A DNA stretch of 64,000 bases, taken from positions 33,430,730 through 33,494,729 of the forward strand of contig NC_088778.1 of the NCBI RefSeq assembly GCF_954871325.1, read 5' to 3'. Shown here in pieces: positions 48,811 through 59,689 of the stretch (its first letter is position 1; every line of letters begins with the position of its first letter). The notes under the pieces were generated by a model, which had not been told where the DNA came from, made no database searches, and was given only the letters and a program-made list of their open reading frames with translations. Origin of the DNA: Gordionus sp. m RMFG-2023. Taxonomy: Eukaryota > Nematomorpha > Gordioida > Chordodea > Parachordodidae. A program made the position numbers and the translations under genes.

Positions 48811-49009
48811 AATCGCGATACGCGATACGTGATAAAAGCGTATTCGTCCTCTGGTTGTGGATACAACATAGCTACGCTAGGTTTTCCTGAAAAATGCATC
48901 AAGCTGGATAGTTGGAGAAAGATGAGGAGCCCTTCACACGTTTGTTGGCAAGCCGCACGTACTTGTACGCGCAACAGTCCGTGAACTGTTGCTTAAACGT
49001 CTATAGGCT
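48811..49009 (-). repeat. Dispersed 200-bp unit, copy B (possible SINE or small RNA gene)
   Basis: Reverse-strand copy of 4,700-4,905, starting AGCCTATAGACGTTTAAG at 49,009. Its hairpin at 48,971-48,992 (GCAACAGT, loop TCACGG, ACTGTTGC) is an 8-bp stem. The inner pair changes from C-G here to T-A in copy A. A 60-codon frame on this strand is not kept in copy A. Confidence 0.6.
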
Positions 49010-50015
49010 AAAAAAAACAAAAAAAATTGGGCAAAACAAAAGCTTCTACCCAAGAACTGCAAAAATAATTTAATTACTTTAAGGGTGGGTGATGGCTAAA
49101 TTTTAAGTTTAACATCTAATGTAAGCCTTGATAATTACTATCAATAATTGAGAATGTGTTCATATCAATTGAGATTAGAATTTACTTATGAAAATAAGGA
49201 AAAGTAATTTACTTTATATTTTATAAGTTTCCCGTATAATTTATAAAGTTTCTTCCATTTGTATTTTTGAGGTGGCATTGTTAATGCCTAGTTCAATCAT
49301 AATCTAATATTGTATTTCATTATGTAAATTTAAATGTACGAGTTGTGCATTGTATTTTTGGCTATAACTAATTGGAAGTCTCCTACAGTGAGCCTCTTAA
49401 GAAGAGCTATGTAGATCTACTACTTTCAGTCTACGGTACAATGCCTTTATGCCGTCATTTGCGTTAAATGTGGAGCCCTATAATATAGTTTATAACATCG
49501 TACTGCAAATTTTTATGCGGTCATAAATTCTTTCCAGCTAGTACGCCTTTTAGATAATACAAACAATCTGACTTTATATATCACATCGTCTAATTAGATA
49601 TCCTGACGTAGGATTACATCTATTAACTTTGTATCAAAGTCGAACAGAACGAATACAGTGTCCATGCTAAAAATAATCCTAATGTTTGATAAAGAATCAT
49701 TAAAATCAGGAAGAGACTCTAGATACTTACGACCTACGGGATTCTGCATTCCTTCAGATGATCTTCTTTAAATTCTCTTAAAATCTATTGGAAATTTTTT
49801 TATCTATGATATCTTTTACTTTCATGTGGTGTATTTCTGAAGTATAATTCAATGCCTTTGCTCTTTTATATTCCTATTCATGTTAATATTGTTTCGGTTT
49901 ATATTTTTATTATTTTGTCGAATATATTTTAAAAAAATTTGTCTTGAAATATATTAACTAACATTTTAAATTTTGATTTTAAAGTTTAATAATAAAAATT
50001 TATCATTTTTATTAG
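49010..50015. other. Region between blocks Y and Z, no exon recognised
   Basis: AT-rich, with slightly more balanced composition at 49,360-49,760. Terminal exons of Y or first exons of Z may hide here, but I see none with both splice sites and conservation. Confidence 0.35.
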
Positions 50016-51752
50016 GTGGTTATTTAGAAGGTAAATGTTATTTCTTTTGAATTTATGATTATTTGGGCCTATATAGAAAATATTTTGTAATTCGTTATTT
50101 TCACAAAGGTTCCTTTCTGAATTTAAATTGACCTAAAATTTATAATACTTTTAAATTATGCTAATTGATGTGCTAACTAAATAATTAAATATAAATCTCT
50201 TAAACGATACGGATAAACATTTAGTTGAGATTTTATCAAAGAATACTATATATTATATTAAAAACTTGTGAACTATAAAATATTTAACGCTAAACTCATA
50301 ATTTTTGTTCAAACACATAATGATAATCTCGTATTAGTGTAACCGTTCGTATATGTCTAAAATATCGTACAGCCATATTTGTGTGTCAAATCTAATTCGC
50401 TAGTTGATTCAAATGGTAAGTTTGACATATTTTCAAACATAGCCAAATAAGACACCAACGCTCTACAGCAACTAGTTACTAATTATGTCATTATTCAAGG
50501 TTTAAAAGCTACACTCATTCCCAACCGTCTCAAGCCCGCTAACTTGTCACTTGTAGATGGAAAGACCTTTTGATATGACAACTATCCTTCTCCTCGGCAA
50601 ATCATTAAAATATACTTGTAACTTCACTATCTAAAAACTCAAACATCAATCCAGGCCGAAATTAAAAAGAATAAAAAATATAAAGATAACAGATTTACTT
50701 TTCATTCTTTTAGTAACATGAACTAATAGCCCACAATAACATTCAACAAGTTTTTAAAAAATCTAGGCGGAAAAATTTGATATTTTACCAATGAACGAGG
50801 AATAGAATTTTCATTAGTCAAAATATTTATCAAAATTTTTAGATATAATTAATAGTTCCTTTTCATAATTAGTAAATCTATAATTAATGATACTCTTTAA
50901 ATTTAGGCTTTTTAATGTTTAATATATTTTTTATTATGCAGTAATGCTTATTATTGGAATTAAAATTATAACGTCATTATGGATTTTTTTTACGGCTTCT
51001 GTGTAACCTTGAAAATCAATATTTTTATTTGACTATTATAGCTTACCTTAAAAATCTGATACTATTGCTTTATGCTAGTTATACCGATATCAAGGCAGTA
51101 CCTTTTGAGATTATTCAAGTTCTATCAGTTTAAGTACTTCTTTCAAAGTATAATTCTTTTATTTATACATATTTCTAATCAATCTCAAAGTTTAAATTTC
51201 ATGTAACTCATAGGATATATTATTTGATCTTATTAATAAATAAATTATATTTAAGTTTGAAATTTTATATAATTCTTAAAACATCCCCTTTTCGAATCAG
51301 AAATATATATGCAATATTTTAATTATATAAAATGTTAGAAAGTATATATTTAAAATATGGTAGGCCACTATTCTTTTAAAAAATATATAAATATATAAAT
51401 ATGTTTATATTTCTTTTAGTTTACATAAATAATGTGAGCATAATTATCGGAGGTATAATATTGTTTGTATTTAATGCGAGTTTCAATTTCATATTCATTA
51501 TGTTCATAAAATAAGCCTCAAAATTCTTGGGCGGAACGAGTAAATTTATAAAATAGCATATTTATGTAGCAATTATATAATTAAAATTCTTAAGGATCAA
51601 GAAATGTAAACTTCACTCTTAAATTAGGTATATATATATTATTAATATAAATGGTTGGAAGGCAACGCGAAAGAATATTAATATATATATATTGAAAGTA
51701 AATTAATTTTCAAATCATAATTTTAATATAGAACAAGATGAAAACCCTAATG
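50016..51752 (+). CDS. Micro-exon gene, block Z (partial or decaying)
   Basis: Exons: 50,016-50,030 (15 bp, GYLE); 50,404-50,415 (12 bp, DSN; acceptor attcgctag, donor gtaagt); 51,339-51,359; 51,420-51,452 (YINNVSIIIG); 51,516-51,539 (SKFLGGT); 51,732-51,752 (QDENPN). The last four match the consecutive X/Y exons of 24, 33, 24 and 21 bp; the first of them is 21 bp here because its old acceptor reads ATAA and a later TTAG seems to be used. The exon after QDENPN (TVK... in X and Y) was not found, so the block may be truncated, or later exons may have been displaced by the transposons beyond 52,000. Confidence 0.6.
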
Positions 51753-52090
51753 GTATATTTACAGTTTTGTACATATGAGCCAAGTTTTATATCTCTACTA
51801 AAGATAAAATTATTATTGCATTTATTTATAAGAATTAGATAATATAAAAAACTTATGTCCTCTATTAGAGCTCTGTAAGCGTAAAAAAAATAATGGACTT
51901 CCCTTTATTTTTCCTTTTTTTTCTGATTTATTATAATTAAAATGTATTTAAAACCATGAATTTTAAAATATATAGGGTTTATTATCTTGAATAAATAGAA
52001 TAAAATAGATGAACATTATTTATCTATCAAAGTTATTTCGAAATGTTTAACTTAAAAACATAATTTTAAAACTAAGATTAATATGGGAAT

Positions 52091-52511
52091 CAGTGGCGTA
52101 GCTACGGGGGTGGTTTTAGGGTTTGGACCCCTCCCAGAGCAATAATTTATTTTTAGATTATACGTTCAAAAGACTTAAAAGTGGTGACTTTATATCAAAT
52201 AAATACCATTAATATTTATATTTTTTTGGTTTTGATGTTTGTGGAAGGATATTATAATACTATTGAAATTGGATAGTATTATTATAAAGTCATTGAGAAT
52301 AATCTACTAAATTATAATAACAAATTATTGATGCATTTAAAAAATATATTTATTATATATTATCGAAGATATGGTTATGATTTTTAAGATAAACTCGGCC
52401 GAAGGTGGGGCAAAAGGGCCGAAGGCCCATTAAAGGGGGCCTGGGGGGCGTCGCCCCCAGGCTATTATATGTATGGACCCCCTCTAAGGAAAATTCTTAG
52501 CTACGCCACTG
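52091..52511. mobile_element. Non-autonomous hAT element with 8-bp target duplication
   Basis: A 421-bp element beginning CAGTGGCGTAGCTACGGGGG and ending CTTAGCTACGCCACTG, with perfect flanking duplications ATGGGAAT (52,083-52,090 and 52,512-52,519). Near its right end is a GC-rich hairpin segment (GGCCGAAGG repeats and GGGGCGTCGCCCC). The same arrangement occurs in the hAT at 57,184-58,706, so this is its deleted relative. No coding capacity. Confidence 0.95.
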
Positions 52512-52519
52512 ATGGGAAT

Positions 52520-53360
52520 GTATTATACCAAGCTCTATATTCTATAAATCAGTTGAAAGGTGAACCAATGCACACGTGGGAAATACATAACTAATAAATA
52601 ATTTAAATAATAGGAAACACAAAAATTAACAGAATAGTAACTCTTTCTTTCTTTATAAAATAAATATCGAATCATGTGTGTATCCGATGAACTTAATTTA
52701 TTTATATAGGTAGCAAATCAATTGCTAAAATCAAATTTTATTAGCAAAATGTTAAAATATAAAAAAATCCAAAAACATTTTAATAGATATTTAAAACAAC
52801 TACTTAGAGTAAGGTAGTATTGCCCACTGGGAATTGCTTAGCTGTACTCTTTGGCAGGTAAAGTTTTGATGACTGATAAATAACCTATTAAAAAATATAA
52901 ATATTTTGCAGGAAATAACAATGCTTTCTTTGTATTTTTTTTTTACTGATAATACAGAATCTATAAATAGTATAAAAAAATTTATCTCCAGTTGTTTATG
53001 GGGAAAGTAACTTCGGCAAATGACAAATTGCTCGATTCTAGATTTCAAGCTCATATTTTGAATCGTTTTTACGTTAACGAGGATAACGAACAAAATAATC
53101 AAATTTATATGATATATGTTTTAATTAAATTTTACGTTAAATAGTCTACATGTTTCAATGAATGTGGAAATAATCAAACCTGCAATAAATATTTTAAAAG
53201 GGTCTTCCCGTTTTATTCTTCTGTTAGTTACGAATTTCCCTAAAATTCCCGGGAAATTTGCTCTAATAATATTTAAATTTTCATCCATAGTTATGTCTGA
53301 AATTTTTTTCATATTATAATTTTGGAAAGTTTTAAATATATTATAAATTATCAACTAAAA
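52520..53360. other. Coding-like block, strand unresolved
   Basis: Both strands show protein-like open stretches. Minus: 53,354-53,121 contains MDENLNIIRANFPGILGKF and a possible acceptor at tatttattgcag; 53,102-52,800 contains SQWAILPYSK. Plus: from about 52,990, FMGKVTSANDKLLDSRF. No frame has phase-1 boundaries like those of the array. It could be one or two exons of a host gene; I cannot choose the strand. Confidence 0.3.
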
Positions 53361-53579
53361 TAAATTACGTTTTCTATTATTTAAAGAAGAGTATGAATTA
53401 GTAATATAAGTTAAATTAATAGAAAATAGATCGTTTCAAAAAATGGCTAAATTAATTATAAAATGTTTTATACAATTTATAGTTCAATAGTTTAAAATAA
53501 AAAACAAAAACAATAAAATATTATAAGTTTATAAGATTAAATAAAAATTAATCAATTTTATTAGAATCTTAATGTAAAA
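53361..53579. other. Short AT-rich spacer
   Basis: No feature recognised. Confidence 0.4.
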
Positions 53580-53720
53580 TTAGTGTTGTTGAACGGCTTG
53601 ATTTAACAATATTTTAGCCAACATAAGCCTGGAGAATTTCTTATTGATGGCAGAAAGGTTTGGACTTCTATTAACAAAATATTTAGGCTTGTGTGATACT
53701 ATTTTGGCTAAAATTTTAAT
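53580..53720. repeat. AGTGTTGTTAAA repeat family, partial copy
   Basis: Begins TAGTGTTGTTGAACGGC and contains ACAATATTTTAGCC and GCCTGGAGAATTTC; the right end is unclear. Confidence 0.55.
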
Positions 53721-54232
53721 TTTAAAATTGGTCAAAGTGATCTGTTTAAATTGTTTTCTTTTGATTAATTTATTTTTACTACACTTTAATCTAATAACTT
53801 GGTTATTTAAGCAATATTTTGATTTGAAAAATATATCACTTATAATGGGATTCTATAAAGTTTGATAGTAATTTTTTCTCTTTAAAATTTATAGGTTTTA
53901 AGATATGTATGTAAAGAGGGCCCCATTAGAAGAAATATGATAAAATGATCAAACCATACTATTTTTCTATTCGTCATTTCTTTACTAATACAATTAAATG
54001 TAGAAATAATTTTTTTCAAAAGGACTTATATAAATTTAAACTTATCTGATTTTATTCTTAAAAAAAAAGTGATATGTAAATTTACTAAAACAATTTTGTT
54101 ATAAGCCAAATTTTTGAAACTAATTTATAAATATCTATACTTTATTCATGGATAATCTGATATATAATAAAGATAATATTTGTCACAGGAGTTTTAAAAA
54201 TTTAGAGCTTTGCTTCATAGACCCAGGGAAGT

Positions 54233-54440
54233 GTTGTTAAACTACTCTATTTGAGACGATTTTAAAGAAAAGATATGGCTAGCCCAATATTTTAGTCAAA
54301 ATATTGCTTAATCGAGATTTTACTACTTTATGCCATATCTATGAACAAGATCTTGAGGGATGCTTATATTTTTTAAAATAAAATATTGAAGTTAGCCTAT
54401 TTTTATCGGCTTAAATCGAATCGTTTACAAACATTAACCC
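54233..54440. repeat. AGTGTTGTTAAA repeat family, near-complete copy
   Basis: Begins AAGTGTTGTTAAACTACTC, contains GGCTAGCCCAATATTTTAG and AATCGAGATTTTACTAC, and ends near CGAATCGTTTACAAACATT, a weakened inverted end. Confidence 0.55.
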
Positions 54441-56130
54441 AGATTTTTACTTTTTAGCGAATAAATAAACTTTTCAGATTTATAACGCCCGTTTAAGTTT
54501 GAAACTTAAATATTGCTTATAACTAGTGCTGTAACGACGTTACTTTTTTTGAAGAAAAGGAACGCCATTCGTTACCTTTTTCTTGAGGTAACGGTAACGT
54601 GTTTCTTTTTATAGAGTCACGGTAAAGCAAAAGGTTACTCGTTACTTGATATTTTTTCTTAAAAAATATCAACAAAAAGAAAAATATATTTTGTTATATT
54701 ATAAAATTAGTTTTGTTTATTTTTTAATTCATATTATTAATAATTTTAGCAGAGTTTTAATTTCATATCAACCACTTCCTTCATTTTTATGATAAATTCT
54801 CTTTGTTAAATTTTCTTTCGAAATTAATAATCAATCAAAATTCAAAAATTTTAATAATGATATTATAATTCTTATAAATTATTTTAAAAATATTATGTCC
54901 ATAATACTTACTTCTTCAGCTGAAGATGATTTAACCCTTCCTTGGCCCCAATTTGATATATTTTAAGCCAATAAAGAAGATTAATGTGGTACAAAGTCTA
55001 CACTTTGTAAATGTAATTTATATCCCAACTCAAATATTTCAACCTCAAACATCCATTCAAACTTAAAAAATGCATAGTTATAAAAAGATGAATTATACAT
55101 CATTATTTTAAACATTACTTGAATAATAGAATAAAATAATATTCTTTCATAATATTTTGAAAACTTAATCATGGAATTAAAATATAAGTAGGTCTGTGCC
55201 GATATTAAATATCCGATCGACGCCGATATTTCGGGTTTTCAAAAATATCGGATTAAACCGATACCTGTAAAAACACGATCCGATACTTTACTTTTTTTGT
55301 TACTTTATGGTTATGTATATTCATGCGCGTACGCAGGAATTTGGTGTGGGAGGGGGGGGGGAATTAAAATTTTTGAAAATGAAATCATTGGTATTTAAAA
55401 ATATCAAGCATAAAATTTTTTTTTAGGACTAATAACTATTTCTAATACAGAATTTTAAATTAATGTGAATTATAAAAAATTAATATATAAACCGGCATAT
55501 AGAAAACTTTAAAATTAATGTGAATTAAAAAAATATTAAACGGATATAACCGGCGGCATATGAAAAACTATCATATAAATGTGAATTATAAAATGTTTAG
55601 TAAATATAACCAGCATATAAATCAGAAATCACTATTATATAAATGACCTAAAATAGACATTTAAATTTGAGCCTTTAAAAATTTATATAATAAAGTATTA
55701 AGATTTAAATGTTAGAAATATAAATTATTACACAAGTTTCTTAGGAATAATTGTATTTTGTATGTAATAACTTAAAAAGTATTCATGAAAAAATATAATT
55801 TAAATATTAATTCGCACATAAAATAATTAAGAAGCATATTATAAATTTATATGTAAAATCCAATCTTCATTGAGATTGGGTTTATTGTTCCATCTGTGCT
55901 TGGCGTCAAATGCCTATGAATATTCAAAGGCAGATGTTCTACTCCTGAGATATATTTTTATTCTTCTTAAAGAAGGGAATGTTCTCTCATTAGTTGCAGT
56001 ACTAATGTGAAGTGTTGCTAATATATATAATTTATTATATTGGGAAAATAATCTTAAAGATGTTTGAAATTATGCAAAGCATCAATAGCCTTTTTTAGAA
56101 CTATATCAACCATAGTTAATCTTTTATATG

Positions 56131-58780
56131 TTATAGTTGGCATTCAGCTAATAAGGCATCATAAGATACCTTAACATCTTCATGAATTAAATCTGATAAA
56201 TATTTTATTTTTTTTCTGTTACTATCTGAAAAAGGTTGGTAAGGCTTTTGTGGAAGTAATATCTGCAGACTGTTAATGCTGCCTGATGAATTAAAACCCG
56301 TTCTATTTGGGTTATAAATGTATCTAAGAGAGGGATAAAGACATTTATTTTTATAATACTCTTCTACTGACCCTATATTAATGTTAGGACGATGAGCTTG
56401 CCTCGCTGCAAGTCGAGGGAGCAAATGTTAATCTCATATAGCTCTGCTTTTGACTCAAAAATAACATATAAAATATGAAATTCTTCAACAACATTAGCCT
56501 TAATTTCCCTGGATTCTAATAAAATGCTTTCCGCTATTCTCATCGTTTCAATCAAGTCAATGTTATGTTTTATAAAATACATAAAATAGTTGTATAATAT
56601 ATATTCTAATGAGAAAAAAAAGTAAGTATTGAAACCAATGATATGCTTGCTTCTGAGGATATATCTCCTTCAAGTGTGATTTTTCAGTAAGAGCATAATA
56701 ATCAACTCTTCTAACTCTATAAAAGCTGTTTTGATGGCTAACTCCATCTCGTTGGACAGGTTTTTAATGTCTTTCACCTTGTTGGATAAGGAATTTCAGA
56801 AATAATTCTGTTTACAGAATCTCCTAATGCTTGAAATTTTATAAGGCCATGAAAATTACCTACATTATAATTATTATTGAAATTCAAGTTTCCTGAATCT
56901 AAATGACCATGTAATTCTGAGCCCTGTAATCCACAATATAGTATAGCCTCAATAGTTAGCTTGATCTCTATTTTCTTTTGCTATTTTAATCCTATTTTTG
57001 TCAATATGTGATACCCCCCATTTAATTTGAAGAAATATTGGGTTCACCGCGTTTGTGATAAATTTGTTTTATTGTCAAAGATTTATCCAGCATCTTTGTA
57101 CTTGTTGACTTAACTAACAGGACTCATAACTTGCAATAAGCTCCATTGTCTTGGATAGAGAATTCTAGCCACAACCATCTAGTCAGGCGCGTAACCAATG
57201 GGGGGGAAAGGGGGAAATTTCCCCCCCCCCATCGCAAATTTGACTATTTTCATAAATATCATTTTAAGCTAATAAAAATTTTACCCCTACCCCCCAGACC
57301 CCCCCCCCCCCACCTAACCAATCAAAATTTTACAAATATTTGAATATCAATTTTCCAACATATTATTCAAAAATATTAATAAAATGGAAAAATATTTAGT
57401 CAAAGAGATTGAAATCAAACGATAATTTATAAATAAGGTTGAGCATGAAAAAAAAGTAATGTGTCGTTAGCAGCGATATCATTATTGAATTCAATTGATC
57501 AATCAGAGTTTATCATTGCTGCTAGTTGCATCAATAAATTATTTTCCTATAGCTCACTACTTTGTAAAAATTTACAAAAACCAAATTTAAATTTGGTTCA
57601 GGTTATTGATTTGGCGGAAAATATACATGAACAGGTAGATTCAATAAGAATGAATGTAGACGTTGAATCGAAGGCTAAATTTTATGATATAATACTAATT
57701 AAACCTCGTCTAGCACTTAGGCCATTATTGAGATGAAAATAAATATTGGCTCAACTGAAGAATATTATAAAATATCCATTTTCATCCCATTCTTAGATAC
57801 TTTTTTATCGCAAATAAAAGTACGGGTTTTAGATAAAAAACAAGTCTTTAGCAATCTTCAAGTTTTATTACCCAAAGATCCTTCTTCATTTTCTAATGCC
57901 ACTATTGGTAAAATTAAATATTTAGAAAAATTTTATTCCTATGAGATTGATACTGAAATAAATTTAATCAGTGAATTCGAATTGTGTATAAATATTTATA
58001 CGTTTAGCTATTTTACCTGAGCATGCTATTGATGCACTCAATCGGTGTAAAGAAACCTTGGCTCAATTTCCTAATATTTCGAAGTTGTTTTATATTCTTG
58101 CATGTTTGCCTATTACAACATGTACGAATGAAAAGACTTTTTCCAACTTGAGAGGGTTGAAAACATATTTACGAAGTACTGAATCTCGGCTAAATGGGTT
58201 AGCTCTGTTAAATATACACAGAGATTTGGTTACAACGACAAACGAAATAATTAAAAATCTTGTATTTGATAAGAAGTTAAAAAAACTTGTTAATTTAATT
58301 ATTTTCTAGTCAATATTTTAAACTACTATTAGTATTTTCAATAAAAAAATTATATTCTACTTATATTGTATGAGAATTTAAGCTGAGGCTAGTTTTTAAA
58401 GCAAATTTTATAAAAAAATGACATTACACTTTATTTCAACTTTACATTTAAAAAAACTTTATTAAATATACCTATCTTGAAATAATAAAAAAGAGGCTTG
58501 TAATATCCTATCCATAAGCACGAATTAGTAAATAATAGTTAAAAATAGAAATATAATTAAATTATGAATAATTTAATAGAATAGCTAAATAAGACTCCGG
58601 CCGAAGGCCGGGGAAAAGCTGGCCGAAGGCCAGGTAAAAGGGGTTTGGGGGCGACGCCCCCAAAATTTTTTCCCCCCCCTATAAGAAAATCCTGGATACG
58701 CCACTGCATCTAGTAAAACAGCTGTTTTGAAATTTTAACTTTCAATTAGCACATAGAGTTTGTGTGAAATTAGAGTGGTG
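56131..58780 (-). mobile_element. hAT transposase relic (ZMYM1/DUF4371-like), minus strand, inside B
   Basis: Minus-strand pieces run from about 58,780 to 56,131 and are split by the hAT at 57,184-58,706. The upstream part has FSIQDNGAYCK (TTF-finger-like region). Near 56,920 it reads ILYCGLQGSELHGHLDSGN, close to the family motif with a G-H-D core. The C-terminal part includes GFNSSGSINSLQILLPQ (near 56,260). Several frameshifts and stops show decay. A G-rich left end CATGCGCGTACGCAGGAATT at 55,322 preceded by TGTATATT may be its border, with TGTATATT again at 59,186-59,193, but the right end is not convincing. Confidence 0.7.
57184..58706 (+). mobile_element. hAT element C with transposase C-terminal remnants
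   Basis: A 1,523-bp element beginning CAGGCGCGTAACCAATGGGG and ending CTGGATACGCCACTG, flanked by perfect duplications CATCTAGT (57,176-57,183 and 58,707-58,714). Plus-strand coding pieces at 57,461-57,736, 57,733-58,020 and 58,058-58,309 (three frames, so at least two shifts) belong to a ZMYM1/DUF4371-like hAT transposase. The last contains the C-terminal dimerisation motif, with ILACLPITTCTNEKTFSNL and RLNGLALLNIHRDL. The N-terminal half and catalytic start are missing. The GC-rich hairpin near 58,600-58,665 is shared with the MITE at 52,091-52,511. Confidence 0.92.
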
Positions 58781-59689
58781 GAAAATAAATCTATTATTAA
58801 ATAAAATTTTTATCAAAGGTATTTTTATTACCTTTTTAAGAAGCTTATGTCTTACTTCTAGGCTAATTAAGAAATGTTATAAAAATTATTTGTACTTTTT
58901 TGCTTTTTTGTAAGATAACTAGGATTTTCATCTTCATGAATATGTTTAAAAAAAATTTCTTATGTCCATAATTATTATTTGACTAGAAAATAGACAAATA
59001 TTACGCCAAGAAAAACTTGAAATCGAAATTAATTGATAAAATAACTTAGTAAATGAATGTGATAAATAAATGTAACTAAATATATACTTAAAATGAAAGA
59101 GAATGGATTAAATATTATAAAATACAACTTAATATAAACAATAATATTTTTGAAAAATTTTTGGTTTTAGGGGGGGGGGGGGGTGTGTATATTTATTTTA
59201 CGTATAATATTTTCTAAATAATTTTTCTTAAACAATGCAAATGCACAACAAACACCCTCTAAATTATATATTTTTTTTAAAATAGATTTATAGTATTTTA
59301 AAAGTTTTTTTTATATAAATAGAAAGGGTCACCCAAAGTTTTATAATAACGCCAATTTTATATTTATACTTTATAAAAAAATTTTAAATGTATCTGAATC
59401 ATATGAGTTTGTACGGCAGGGGATATAGATAGTTTATATCGTAGAAGCTTATTGCCAGAAAATTTAGAAGCTCTTACATTTATTAAAAAAATCTATTATA
59501 ATTAAGAACCAAGAAATATTTTATTTTTTGATTTCCATTAAAATTACAGAGGATTAAAAAATATATATTAAAATGGATATATTAAAAATTAAATATAAAA
59601 AAATGAAATATATAATATATATATAATCTATGAAGACATTAAAAAGGACTATAAAAAAAATATATAGACTTTAAAAAAGGGGGGGGGGG

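Noticed and set aside
48792-48974. 60-codon minus-strand frame inside the 200-bp unit
   Set aside because: The frame is not open in the other copy at 4,700-4,905.
55314-59193. TGTATATT at both 55,314-55,321 and 59,186-59,193 as a target duplication of the minus-strand hAT
   Set aside because: The left end is hAT-like but the right end is only a poly-G run with no matching inverted end; an 8-bp AT-rich match can be chance. Kept only as a tentative border.
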